Both the position numbers and the translations under genes were made by a program. From Thiosymbion sp942492625 (lineage in GTDB: Bacteria > Pseudomonadota > Gammaproteobacteria > Chromatiales > Chromatiaceae): a stretch of DNA of 64,000 bases. Of the stretch, positions 35,185 through 44,194 are shown one piece after another. Numbering within the stretch: position 1 is the first letter of the stretch; each line of letters opens with the position of its first letter. The notes beneath the pieces are model-generated. The model was not told where the DNA came from and ran no database searches. It was given only the letters and a program-made list of their open reading frames with translations. Location of the stretch: NCBI GenBank assembly GCA_942492625.1, contig CALOFM010000005.1, positions 1 through 64,000 of the forward strand. The letters run 5' to 3'.

Positions 35185-36488
35185 CTAGAACTGCTCTTCT
35201 TCCGTAGAGCCGGTCAGGGCCGTGACCGAAGAGGCGCCGCCCTGGATGGTGGTGGTGACGTCGTCGAAGTAGCCGGCGCCCACCTCCTGCTGGTGCGACA
35301 CGAAGGTGTATCCGCGGTCGCGGGACGCGAACTCGGGCTCCTGGACCTTCTCCACGTAGTGCTTCATGCCCTCGCCGCGGGCGTAGTCGTAGGCGAGATC
35401 GAACATGTTGAACCACATGTTGTGGATGCCGGCCAGGGTGATGAACTGGTACTTGTAGCCCATGTCGGCCAGCTCCTGCTGGAACTTGGCGATGGTCGCG
35501 TCGTCCAGGTTCTTCTTCCAGTTGAAGGAGGGCGAGCAGTTGTAGGCCAGCAGCTTGTTTGGGTTCTTCTCGAGCACCGCCTCGGCGAACTCACGGGCGA
35601 AGCCCAGGTCCGGGGTACCGGTCTCACACCACACCAGGTCGGCGTAGGGCGCATAGGCCAGGCCGCGGCTGATGGCCTGCTCCAGGCCGTTCTTGACCCG
35701 GTAAAAGCCCTCGTTGGTGCGCTCGCCGGTGAGGAAGGGCTTGTCGTTGGGGTCCACGTCGTTGGTCAGCAGGTTGGCCGCCTCCGAGTCCGTGCGGGCC
35801 AGCACCAGGGTCGGACGCCGCAAACATCGGCGGCCAGGCGCGCGGCGATCAGCTTCTCCACCGCCTCCCGGGTGGGGACCAGCACCTTGCCGCCCATGTG
35901 GCCGCACTTCTTGACCGCCGCGAGCTGATCCTCGTAGTGCACGCCGGCCGCTCCGGCGGCGATCATGTTCTTCATCAGCTCGAAGGCGTTGAGCACGCCG
36001 CCGAAACCGGCCTCGGCGTCGGCCACGATAGGCAGGAAGTAGTCCACGTAGCCCTCGTCACCGGGACCGATCTCGCGGGACCACTGGATCTCGTCGGCAC
36101 GCTTGAAGGCGTTGTTGATGCGCCGGACCATGGTGGGAACCGAGTCGTAGGCGTACAGGGACTGGTCCGGATACATGGTCTCGGAGGTGTTGCCGTCCGC
36201 CGCGACCTGCCAGCCGGACAGGTAGATGGCCTCAACCCCCGCCTTGGCCTGCTGCATGGCTTGCCCCGCGGTGATGGCACCCATGCAGTTTACGTAGCCC
36301 TTCGTGGCACTGCCGTGGACCAGGTCCCAAAGTTTCTCGGCCCCGTTGCGCGCGTAGGAGTAATCGGGCTGGACCGAGCCACGCAGGCGCACAACGTCGG
36401 CGGCCGAATAGCCGCGCTCCACGTCGGTCCAGCGGGGATTTTCCGCCCAGTCTTTTTCAAGGGCCTTGATCTGTTCGTCACGGGTCAT
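35185..36488 (-). CDS. aceA: Isocitrate lyase, with a frameshift in the middle
   Basis: Full product would be about 433 residues. The first 225 codons (from 36488) read MTRDEQIKALEKDWAENPRW through KKCGHMGGKV, where C195 is the catalytic Cys of the KKCGH signature. Near 35815 one base is missing: DVCGV should continue PTLVLARTDSEAANLLTNDV, which is in the next frame and runs to the stop at 35185 (ending GSTEEEQF). Both halves are strongly conserved, so a base-calling error is at least as likely as mutation. It splits isocitrate to glyoxylate and succinate, first step of the glyoxylate shunt. Malate synthase is not nearby. Confidence 0.93.
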
Positions 36489-36831
36489 CTGTGGTTCCTC
36501 AGTAAAGTTCGTTTCATCATGTCGTTTGCCACTCGCGCTTCCCTGTCTGCGAATCGTTGGATTTCCCTAATCGCCTCCCCGACCCGCCGCTACACGGAGA
36601 CGGAAATGCCTAACCATTTCAGTTGGGCAATCATATAAAAGTAATCGATATTACAGTATTAGAAAACTCAATTAGATAAATTTTATCTAATTGCCGGGAG
36701 CATCATCGCGTACGGAGCTCGGAGATGAGCGCACGGCATCGGCGGCCATTCGGCGCGCACGGGCTGTCGCCCGTGCCGCCCGAAGACGGAAGGTCACGGC
36801 CGCAGGTCGATGCACGCTACCGGCGGGCTGA
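36489..36831. promoter_or_regulatory. aceA upstream region with a perfect 12-bp inverted repeat
   Basis: This 343-base gap is AT-rich at 36640-36695, unlike its surroundings. At 36669-36693 a perfect inverted repeat has arms CAATTAGATAAA and TTTATCTAATTG around one central base, 181 bp from the aceA start. A second shorter repeat, GTAAT-CGAT-ATTAC, lies at 36643-36656. There is no GC-rich stem or T run, so this looks like a dimeric regulator site rather than a terminator; the regulator is not identifiable. No gene is present in the gap. Confidence 0.55.
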
Positions 36832-38682
36832 TCATGCCGTAACACCATGGTCGGCGTACAGCTCGCCGATCTCCCGGGCAAAGCCCCGCTCGACCTCGCC
36901 GCGCTTCAATTTGAGCGTGGGGGTAAGCAAACCGTTGTCGAGGGTCCAGGGTTCCAGCAGCAGCCGAACTGCATGCACGCGAGCATGAGATGGAAACTCG
37001 CTCAACAGATCGGCCAGACGCTTTATGACCGCCTGCTCGGCGCGTTGGGACCGCAATGACTGCGGATCGGCCGGGTCCAGGGAAAGGCTCTGCGCCAGCC
37101 CTCTCCAGGCTTGCTGTTCCAACACCACCAAAGCGGTGAGGAAGGGCTTACCCTCACCTACCACCAAGCCCTGCTCGAACAGGGTATCGTTCGCAATCAC
37201 CCGTTCCAAGTCTCCTGCGGCCACTTTCTCCCCGGAAGACATGACCAGGATGTCCTTGATGCGACCGCGGATGTAGACGCGGCCGTTTCGCATCTCGGCG
37301 ATATCCCCCGTGTGCAGCCAACCGTCCTCGTCGATCGCCGTTCGGGTGTCCTGCGGTCGTTTCCAGTAGCCCAACATCAGGCCCGGGCTTCGCGCCAGCA
37401 GTTCCCCATTGCCGGCGATCCGGACCTGCACGCCAGGGATCGGCACGCCGGCGGAGCCATGCACATTGTCCTCGACCCGATTGCCGGTCACGGTTGGAGC
37501 CGCCTCGGTCAGGCCGTAGCCCTCGACCAGGGTGAGCCCGAGCCCGACGAAGCAGCGCGCGACCTCGAGGGGTAACGCCGCGGCCCCGCTGATGGCGATG
37601 CGTAAGCGCCCCCCGAGCTGCGCCAGAACCTTGTCCGCCACCAACGGCTGCAGCAGCCGCCAGCTGAGCCGGTCGAGGAGCCCCGGCGGATCTCCGCGCC
37701 CCTGCTCGGCCAGGAAGCGGGCCCATCCGATGGCAACCGCTTTGCTAAACAGGGTCTTCGCGAGCCCTCCCTCGTGCTCCAGCGTCGCCTTGATCCGGCC
37801 GTACGCTTTCTCATAGATACGAGGCACCGAGATCAGCACTGTGGGACGAACGATCAGAAGGTCGTCCTTGAGCGTCGCCACCGAGCGGGCGTAGGTTACG
37901 CAGCTTCCCGCCATCATCGGGAAGTAGTACCCGACGGTGCGCTCGAAGGCGTGAGACAAGGGTAGAAAGGAAAGAAAGGTATCGTCGTGATAGGTAGGTA
38001 TCGTCTCCAGCTGCGCCGCCGCATTCCACAGGATGTTGCGATGCGACAGCATCACGCCCTTGGGCCTCCCGGTGGTGCCGGAAGTATAGACGATGGTAGC
38101 CAGATCATTCGGATCGGCGCGGTGCCCCGGCGGTGGCTGGCCCTGCGCTTGCAGCCAATCCGAAACCGGGCTGAACGCCGGACCTCCGGCCGATTCCTGC
38201 GCCTGCGCAGACTCCAGGAAAAGCACTTGCCGCAACGCCGGAAAACGCTCCCGCAAAGGCTCCAACGCTTGCCACTGGGCCAGCCTGTCTACCAGCAGCA
38301 CCTGGCTGTCGGAGTCACCGAGGATGTACGCCGCGTTTCCCGGACTGTCGTTGGGATACAGGGGCACCACCACCAGCCCCAGGGCCAGTGCAGCCTGCTC
38401 GTAGCAGACCCATTCCAGGCAGTTGCGCAGCTGCACCGCCACCCGTTCGCCCGGAGCCATCCCCAGTGCGGCGAGGGAGCCTTCCCATCGCTCGACCAGA
38501 GCGGACACCTGTTTCCAGGAATAGCCGACCCATTCATCGCGACCGGCGTCGAGCTGCCGGTAGGCGGTGAGATTCGGCGTACGCGCTGCCCGAGCCCGGA
38601 ACAACCCCGACAGCGTCCGCGCCTCGGCCGCGGAGATCAAATCCGGCTGACATGCGAGGGCCTTTTTCATGTTGATATCCAC
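36832..38682 (-). CDS. AMP-dependent long-chain acyl-CoA synthetase
   Basis: 616 residues of the ANL adenylating-enzyme fold. The P-loop YTSGTTGRPKGVMLSHRN is at about 205-222, followed by FLSFLPLSHAFERTVGYYFP, VEGYGLTEAAPTVTGNRVED, GWLHTGDIAEM and GRIKDILVMSSGEKVAAGDL with the C-terminal catalytic Lys region. The arrangement matches FadD15-like long-chain acyl-CoA synthetases: fatty acid plus ATP and CoA gives acyl-CoA. Being upstream of the glyoxylate-shunt genes fits growth on fatty acids, whose acetyl-CoA needs that shunt, but separate transcription is likely. Start MDINMKKALA at 38682; an ATG four codons later is possible. Confidence 0.88.
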   Translation of the reverse strand: MDINMKKALACQPDLISAAEARTLSGLFRARAARTPNLTAYRQLDAGRDEWVGYSWKQVSALVERWEGSLAALGMAPGERVAVQLRNCLEWVCYEQAALALGLVVVPLYPNDSPGNAAYILGDSDSQVLLVDRLAQWQALEPLRERFPALRQVLFLESAQAQESAGGPAFSPVSDWLQAQGQPPPGHRADPNDLATIVYTSGTTGRPKGVMLSHRNILWNAAAQLETIPTYHDDTFLSFLPLSHAFERTVGYYFPMMAGSCVTYARSVATLKDDLLIVRPTVLISVPRIYEKAYGRIKATLEHEGGLAKTLFSKAVAIGWARFLAEQGRGDPPGLLDRLSWRLLQPLVADKVLAQLGGRLRIAISGAAALPLEVARCFVGLGLTLVEGYGLTEAAPTVTGNRVEDNVHGSAGVPIPGVQVRIAGNGELLARSPGLMLGYWKRPQDTRTAIDEDGWLHTGDIAEMRNGRVYIRGRIKDILVMSSGEKVAAGDLERVIANDTLFEQGLVVGEGKPFLTALVVLEQQAWRGLAQSLSLDPADPQSLRSQRAEQAVIKRLADLLSEFPSHARVHAVRLLLEPWTLDNGLLTPTLKLKRGEVERGFAREIGELYADHGVTA

Positions 38683-38959
38683 TCCTGCTGGACCCTGTCT
38701 TTCCTGAATTTCGGTCAGCTACTCAAGATCGGCGTCCAACTCCTGACTCTAATTATCGGACACCCCGCAGCGCCTCGCGTTCTGCAAAGAACGCCGCTTC
38801 GGACACGGCCTTACGGCGAAAGGGGGGGATATCATCATCGAAATCCTTCGTGCTCTTCTTATCTGTCGTGGGTGAACTGCCGGATCTACGGTCATCGGCC
38901 CGGCTAGCGCACGCTCGCAGCGGAGGGGATCGGACCGGCCGGATCAGCGCCGGTGGTGG

Positions 38960-40084
38960 CTACAGAAGTACCAAGTTGTCCCTGTGGATGAGCTCTTCAT
39001 CATCCAGATAGCCCAGTACCTCCTTGAACCCGGCGCTGGGCCGGCCCTTGATCAGGGCGGACTGCTTGGCATCGTAGTTGACCAACCCGCGGGCGATCTC
39101 GTTACCCTTCTCGTCCACGCAGGCCACCAGCTCGCCACGATTGAAATCGCCGTTCACAGCCTTGACGCCAACGGCGAGCAGGCTCTTACCCTGCTCACGC
39201 AGGGCGCGTGCGGCCCCGTCGTCCAACGTCAGGCGGCCTCGGACCTGGAGCTGACCCGCGAGCCACCGCTTGCGGGCGGCTTGGGGCTCCCGGACCGGGA
39301 CGAGCAGCGTTCCCACCTGGTCGCCCGCCCGGATGCGCTCCAACACGCCCTCGCCCTTGCCCGGAGCGATGACGGTCGCGGTACCGGAGCGGGCGGCGAG
39401 CCGGGCCGCACGTACCTTGGTAACCATGCCGCCACGCCCGAGTCCGCCGACACTTGCGCCCGCCACCTCGTCGAGCCGGGGATTGTTCACCCGGGTCTCG
39501 GAAATGAGACTAGCGGAAGCATCGAACCGGGGGTCCCGGTCGAACAGGCCGTCCTGGTCCGTGAGTAGTATCAGAAGATCGGCCTCTAACAGGTTGGCGA
39601 CCAAAGCTGCCAGGGTGTCATTGTCGCCGAAGCGTAGCTCGTCCGTGGCCACGGTGTCATTCTCGTTAACAACCGGGACCACACCGAGCCGCAGCAGGGC
39701 GCGCAAGGTGCTGCGTGCGTTCAGGTAGCGCTCCCGGTCTTCCAGGTCGTCCCTTGTGAGCAGGACCTGCGCCGCGTGGAGCCCTCGCTTTTGGAAGCAA
39801 GCCTCGTAAGCCCGGATCAGTCCCATCTGGCCGATGGCTGCGGCGGCCTGTAGCTCGTGCAGGGCCGTCGGGCGGCGGGTCCAACCCATGCGGCTCATAC
39901 CCTCGGCTACGGCACCGGAAGACACCAGCACCAGATCGCCGCCGGCCTTCAGAAACCCGGCAACCTGATCCGCCCACGGGGACAGGACGGACCGGTCGAA
40001 CCCTTGGCCGTTGCGTGTGAGCAAGGCGCTACCGATCTTTACGACCCAGCGCCTCGTGCGGGGAATTTCGTCTCGGGAGAACAT
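38960..40084 (-). CDS. proB: Glutamate 5-kinase
   Basis: 374 residues, full length. The amino-acid kinase domain has WVVKIGSALLTRNG, VLVSSGAVAEGMSRMGW, VVNENDTVATDELRFGDND and LLTDQDGLFDRDPR; the C-terminal PUA domain starts near residue 285 (GRLTLDDGAARALREQGKSL). It makes gamma-glutamyl phosphate, the first and feedback-regulated step of proline synthesis. It begins 3 bp after obgE ends, so it is the last gene of rplU-rpmA-obgE-proB, a standard gammaproteobacterial arrangement. Confidence 0.97.
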   Translation of the reverse strand: MFSRDEIPRTRRWVVKIGSALLTRNGQGFDRSVLSPWADQVAGFLKAGGDLVLVSSGAVAEGMSRMGWTRRPTALHELQAAAAIGQMGLIRAYEACFQKRGLHAAQVLLTRDDLEDRERYLNARSTLRALLRLGVVPVVNENDTVATDELRFGDNDTLAALVANLLEADLLILLTDQDGLFDRDPRFDASASLISETRVNNPRLDEVAGASVGGLGRGGMVTKVRAARLAARSGTATVIAPGKGEGVLERIRAGDQVGTLLVPVREPQAARKRWLAGQLQVRGRLTLDDGAARALREQGKSLLAVGVKAVNGDFNRGELVACVDEKGNEIARGLVNYDAKQSALIKGRPSAGFKEVLGYLDDEELIHRDNLVLL

Positions 40085-40087
40085 GAT

Positions 40088-41176
40088 TCAACCGAGGGGA
40101 TGCCAATCGGCCGGATCCTGCTCCGCTTCCGATGCAGACTCGGCCGGCTCTGATTCGGCGTCCCGGCGCCCCTGCTCCAAGCGCCGCATCAGGGCCTCGA
40201 CCAGCTCCACCGTACCCTCACCGGTGACGGCGGAGATGCCATACACCGGCCCATTCCAGTGCAGCCGCGCCAGAAGCTGGGCTTGGCGCTGCTCGAAATC
40301 GGCAGCGCTCAACAGATCGCGCTTGTTGAGTACCAGCCAGCGCTCCTTCTGTGCCAAGTCTGCTCCGAACGACGCCAGCTCGGACTCGATCTTGCACACC
40401 TGCTGCGCCGGATCAACCGATTGGTCCAGGGGCGCTGCGTCCACCAAGTGCAGTAGCAATCGGGTGCGGGCGAGGTGCTTGAGGAAACGGATTCCCAGCC
40501 CCGCGCCCTCGGCCGCTCCCTCGATGATGCCGGGAATGTCGGCAATGACAAAGCTGCGCTCGCGCCCGAGGCTGACGACCCCGAGATTGGGGTGCAGAGT
40601 GGTGAAGGGATAGTCCGCCACCTTCGGTCGGGCGCTGGAGACCTTGCGGATGAGGCTGGACTTGCCCGCATTGGGGAAGCCGAGCAGACCCACGTCTGCA
40701 AGTAGTATGAGCTCCAGGTGGAGATCGCGCCGCTCCCCGGGCTTCCCCGGCGTGGACTGGCGCGGCGCCCGGTTGGTGCTCGACTTGAAGCGGGCATTGC
40801 CGATGCCGTGGAAGCCTCCCTGTGCCACCAACAGGTGTTCCCCGTCCCGGAGCAGCTCACCGATTCGCTCGTCCGTCTCCATGTCGAGCACCCGGGTGCC
40901 CACCGGGACCCGTACAAGCAGCTCCTCGCCACTGCGCCCCGTCATGTTCCGGCCCATGCCGCCACGTCCCGGCTCGGCACGAAACCTGCGCCGGTGGCGG
41001 AAATCCACCAAGGTATTGAGATTGGTATCGGCAACCAGGTAGATGCTACCGCCATCGCCCCCGTCTCCCCCGTCGGGGCCGCCCTTGGGAATGTACTTTT
41101 CGCGCCGGAAGCTCACACAGCCGCTGCCGCCGTCCCCGGCCTCGACTCGGATATGAGCTTCATCGACGAATTTCAT
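40088..41176 (-). CDS. obgE: Obg family GTPase
   Basis: 362 residues. The N-terminal Obg fold is glycine-rich (RVEAGDGGSGCVSFRREKYI, PKGGPDGGDGGDGGSIYLVA). The G domain has the Walker A GFPNAGKSSLI, switch/G3 DIPGIIEGAAEGAGLG and G4 LNKRDLL. The acidic C-terminus (SEPAESASEAEQDP) is typical of proteobacterial ObgE. It acts in 50S ribosome assembly and the stringent response. A terminator separates it from rpmA. Confidence 0.97.
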   Translation of the reverse strand: MKFVDEAHIRVEAGDGGSGCVSFRREKYIPKGGPDGGDGGDGGSIYLVADTNLNTLVDFRHRRRFRAEPGRGGMGRNMTGRSGEELLVRVPVGTRVLDMETDERIGELLRDGEHLLVAQGGFHGIGNARFKSSTNRAPRQSTPGKPGERRDLHLELILLADVGLLGFPNAGKSSLIRKVSSARPKVADYPFTTLHPNLGVVSLGRERSFVIADIPGIIEGAAEGAGLGIRFLKHLARTRLLLHLVDAAPLDQSVDPAQQVCKIESELASFGADLAQKERWLVLNKRDLLSAADFEQRQAQLLARLHWNGPVYGISAVTGEGTVELVEALMRRLEQGRRDAESEPAESASEAEQDPADWHPLG

Positions 41177-41183
41177 GGAACGA

Positions 41184-41212
41184 AAAAAGCCTCGTCTTTG
41201 ACGAGGCTTTTT
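41184..41212 (-). terminator. Terminator between rpmA and obgE
   Basis: A perfect 13-bp stem, AAAAAGCCTCGTC and GACGAGGCTTTTT, with loop TTT and flanking A/T runs, so it can act in either direction. It lies between the rpmA stop and the obgE start and likely reduces transcription from the ribosomal protein genes into obgE-proB. Confidence 0.85.
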
Positions 41213-41236
41213 ACCTGGTCTCCGGGGCTCGTTGTG

Positions 41237-41494
41237 TCAGTCGGTTTGAACGCTGACGTACTTGCGGTTCCTCGGGCCCTTGACCTCGAACTTTACCAAG
41301 CCGTCGGAGAGCGCATAAAGGGTGTAGTCCCTGCCGCAGCCGACGTTGTCGCCGTTGTGGAATTTGGTGCCCCGCTGACGAACGATAATGCTGCCGGCCT
41401 TGACCGCCTGACCGCCATACATCTTGACGCCTAGACGCTTGGACTCCGAATCTCGGCCGTTGCGGGAGCTGCCGCCCGCCTTTTTGTGTGCCAT
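41237..41494 (-). CDS. rpmA: 50S ribosomal protein L27
   Basis: 85 residues, the exact length of E. coli L27. MAHKKAGGSSRNGRDSESKR, YGGQAVKAGSIIVRQRGTKF, GDNVGCGRDYTLYALSDG and the end KFEVKGPRNRKYVSV match the family. Its N-terminus reaches the peptidyl-transferase centre. Follows rplU after 12 bp. Confidence 0.98.
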   Translation of the reverse strand: MAHKKAGGSSRNGRDSESKRLGVKMYGGQAVKAGSIIVRQRGTKFHNGDNVGCGRDYTLYALSDGLVKFEVKGPRNRKYVSVQTD

Positions 41495-41506
41495 GCCGTC
41501 TTCTCC

Positions 41507-41821
41507 TCAACCCGCGTTGATGTCGGTGATCGTCAGCTCGGTGAACCACTGACGGTGGCCCTGACGCTTCAGGTACTGTTTGCGCCGACGGAATTTGATG
41601 ATCTTGACCTTCTTGCCACGGCCGTGGGTCTTGACCGTAGCCGTGACCTTGCCGCCGTCCAGATAGGGCTTTCCGACCTTGACGTCTTCGCCGTCGGCGA
41701 CCATGAGCACCTTGTCGAGCTCGACGCTCGCGCCCTCGTCGGTAGAGATCTTCTCGACCTTCAGGGTATCGCCCTCGGCGACCCGGTACTGCTTGCCCCC
41801 GGTTTGAATGACCGCGTACAT
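41507..41821 (-). CDS. rplU: 50S ribosomal protein L21
   Basis: 104 residues from the ATG at 41819-41821 (MYAVIQTGGKQYRVAEGD), the conserved L21 start; an in-frame start at 41839 is rejected. KVLMVADGEDVKVGKPYLDG and KIIKFRRRKQYLKRQGHRQW are the RNA-binding signatures. First gene of the operon, facing away from ispB. The 255 bp up to ispB should hold both divergent promoters. Confidence 0.98.
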   Translation of the reverse strand: MYAVIQTGGKQYRVAEGDTLKVEKISTDEGASVELDKVLMVADGEDVKVGKPYLDGGKVTATVKTHGRGKKVKIIKFRRRKQYLKRQGHRQWFTELTITDINAG

Positions 41822-42076
41822 GAAACCTGTCCCCAACAATTTGCCGGTTTAGCCCCTTCGAAATGGGGCGAGTGAAAGACCCACAATGCTAACTCCATCG
41901 AGACGATTCAGTCAAACCAACACAATCCCCGTCGCGCGACGGGCGACAACCGTCCAAAGCAGGCGGCAACGAAGCACTCGGGGAGTGGTCCACCCCCCTG
42001 ACCGCTGTTGGCTTGACAGCCACCAGCCCCGCACCTAGCATCCCCGCGGGTTTATCAAATTGTCTGCACAACAAGA

Positions 42077-43045
42077 ATGGATTTGTCGGAGATTCGAGCA
42101 ACTGTCGCGGAGGACATGCAGGCCGTCGACCGGTTGATCCTGCGGCGGCTCGAGTCCGACGTGGTGCTGATCAACGAGATCGGCCGCTACATCATCGGCA
42201 GCGGTGGCAAACGCCTGCGCCCGCTCTCCGTTCTGCTGTCGGCCCGCGCCTGCGGCTACCAAGGTACCCGGCACAGGGATCTTGCCGCCGTGGTCGAGTT
42301 CATCCACACCGCCACGCTTCTCCACGACGACGTGGTGGACGGCTCGGAGCTGCGCCGCAGCCGCGAGACCGCCAATGCCGTGTGGGGCAACGAGGCGAGC
42401 GTCCTGGTAGGAGACTTCCTCTACTCCCGCTCCTTCGAGATGATGGTGGACGTGAACAACATGCGGGTCATGGACATTCTCTCCCACGCCACCAACCGCA
42501 TCGCCGAGGGCGAGGTGCTGCAGTTGCTCAACTGCAACGACCCGAACACCACCGAAGAGCGCTACATGGAGGTCATCAAGCGCAAGACCGCGACCCTGTT
42601 CGAGGCCGGCACCCGGCTCGGCGCAGTGTTGGCAGGATCCGCGAAGGAGATCGAGGACGCCGTAGCCGATTACGGGCTCCAGCTCGGAATCGCCTTTCAG
42701 CTGGTGGACGACGCCCTCGATTATCGGGCCGACGGCGAGGAGCTGGGCAAGAATCTGGGTGACGACTTGGCCGAGGGCAAGCCGACGCTCCCCATCATCC
42801 GGGCCATGGAGGTCGGCAGCGAGCAAGAGCGTACGCTGCTGCGCGACGCCATCGAGAACGGCGGACGGGATCGGATCGAGTCGGTATCCGCCGCAATTGA
42901 ATCGACCAAGGCCATCGACTACACTACTTTGCTTGCGCGCCGATATGCGCAGTCGGCCAAAGAATCGGCCGGCATGCTTCCCGAATCGGCCCAGCGCATT
43001 GCGCTGGAGAAGATGGCGGACTTCGCCGTTTCGCGCACCTACTAA
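42077..43045 (+). CDS. ispB: Octaprenyl diphosphate synthase
   Basis: 322 residues, trans-isoprenyl diphosphate synthase. First Asp-rich motif ATLLHDDVVDGSELRR (DDxxD), GNEASVLVGDFLYSRSF, IAEGEVLQLLN, and second motif AFQLVDDALDYRADGEELGK. It makes the C40 side chain of ubiquinone-8. The arrangement of ispB divergent from rplU-rpmA and followed directly by tRNA-Pro is typical of gammaproteobacteria. The stop at 43045 is one base before the tRNA, so the tRNA may be co-transcribed with it. Confidence 0.96.
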   Translation: MDLSEIRATVAEDMQAVDRLILRRLESDVVLINEIGRYIIGSGGKRLRPLSVLLSARACGYQGTRHRDLAAVVEFIHTATLLHDDVVDGSELRRSRETANAVWGNEASVLVGDFLYSRSFEMMVDVNNMRVMDILSHATNRIAEGEVLQLLNCNDPNTTEERYMEVIKRKTATLFEAGTRLGAVLAGSAKEIEDAVADYGLQLGIAFQLVDDALDYRADGEELGKNLGDDLAEGKPTLPIIRAMEVGSEQERTLLRDAIENGGRDRIESVSAAIESTKAIDYTTLLARRYAQSAKESAGMLPESAQRIALEKMADFAVSRTY

Positions 43046-43046
43046 T

Positions 43047-43123
43047 CGGGGTGTAGCTCAGTCTGGTAGAGCACTACGTTCGGGACGTAGGGGCCGGAGG
43101 TTCGAATCCTCTCACCCCGACCA
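43047..43123 (+). tRNA. tRNA-Pro (CGG)
   Basis: 77 bases including an encoded CCA. Acceptor arms CGGGGTG and CACCCCG pair; D arm AGCTC...GAGC; anticodon arm CTACG/CGTAG with loop TTCGGGA, anticodon CGG; T arm CGGAGGTTCGAATCCTCTC allows the usual fold. It reads CCG codons. Confidence 0.96.
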
Positions 43124-43608
43124 ATCCGCTCCTCGGGGCCTCCCCCGCAGCAAACCATCCCGGCGCCAAAGGCCGGGCCACGAAAGGCACTTGGACGATC
43201 GCGCTTCCTTCACCGTCGGACCTGAATCGGCTCGACGCCACCGAATAGCACCGCTGCGCCGCGATCCCGGCCCGGGGCAAACCCCGGGAAGGAAGATGGG
43301 AGAAATCAGCCCTGTAAGGTCGCGACACGATCCTCAATGCCCATGTAGCTGCAGCCATTGCTCCAGCATCGCCAGGACCCAAGAGCTTAGGTGACTCCCG
43401 CTGGTCGGCGACCTCACCCACCCAGCCGGAAATACCATGACATGGTCGATCCCCGTTTCTCGTGGCCGCAGAGCGTAACTACGAACGCGCAAACGCCTCG
43501 GCCGATCGCAGCACGGTAGACCAATTCTGTTTTCGGCGGTTTGGGAGTCGTTTGATCTGCGCAATTACAGTAGACTTCCCTACAAAGGAACCAAATCCTG
43601 ATCGGGGC
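43124..43608. other. Intergenic region after tRNA-Pro
   Basis: 485 bases. Frames are open on both strands in places but have no recognisable domain or start signals, and they overlap each other. No integrase, att-like duplication of the tRNA end or other mobile signature was seen in it. Confidence 0.4.
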
Positions 43609-44175
43609 ATGGCAGGCGCTAGATTCGACATTCTGTTTGCGGGAGAGCTGCTGGCGGACGCGGACGCGGACGAGGTGTGCCTCTGGCTCCAGCATCGTTT
43701 CAAGCTCTCGGACAAGGCCGCTGAACGGCTGTTCGACGGTCGCGCCCACACCATCAAGCGCAATGTGAACATCGCCACGGCGTCGCACTTCCGCGAGATT
43801 TTTCGCGAGGCCGGAGCGCTGATCGAAATCCGTCCCGTACCGGCGCCAACCGATTCCTTGCTGCCCAGCACGACCGATCTGCCTGGCACCACTGAATCAT
43901 ACCTCACGTCGGAGAACGTCGAGCCGCAGCAGCAGGCCCGGCCCGCACCGGACAATCCGCGACCTCAGGGATCGACGTGGAAAGACGAGCCATCGGAGGA
44001 GGAATCCGAAGGCTATCCTCCCATGATCGACACCAGCCACCTGAGCCTGGTCCAGGGCCAGGATTGGACGCTGGAGGACTGTCAGCCGCCGCTGCCACCG
44101 ATTCATCTGCCGGACATCAGCCATCTCGAGTTGGTCCCGACGGAGCCGGACGACGTCGAGGAGCGCGACGCCTGA
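43609..44175 (+). CDS. Conserved hypothetical protein with N-terminal alpha/beta domain
   Basis: 188 residues from the ATG at 43609 (MAGARFDILFAGELLADADA); the frame is open upstream to 43462 but lacks a ribosome site and looks noncoding. Residues 5-75 look like a compact domain (CLWLQHRFKLSDKAAERLFD, HTIKRNVNIATASHFREIF), resembling the ribosomal-L7/L12-like domains seen at the start of some bacterial membrane proteins. From about 85 it is Pro/Glu/Ser-rich and disordered, with repeated IDTSHLSLV, LPDISHLELV motifs near the end. No signal peptide. It sits 19 bp before the FAD oxidoreductase gene, so probably one transcript. Function unknown. Confidence 0.6.
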   Translation: MAGARFDILFAGELLADADADEVCLWLQHRFKLSDKAAERLFDGRAHTIKRNVNIATASHFREIFREAGALIEIRPVPAPTDSLLPSTTDLPGTTESYLTSENVEPQQQARPAPDNPRPQGSTWKDEPSEEESEGYPPMIDTSHLSLVQGQDWTLEDCQPPLPPIHLPDISHLELVPTEPDDVEERDA

Positions 44176-44194
44176 GTGCGGCCGGTCGCGAACC

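Noticed and set aside
43047..43608. Possible genomic island at the 3' end of tRNA-Pro
   Set aside because: No integrase or repeated tRNA end was seen in the following sequence.
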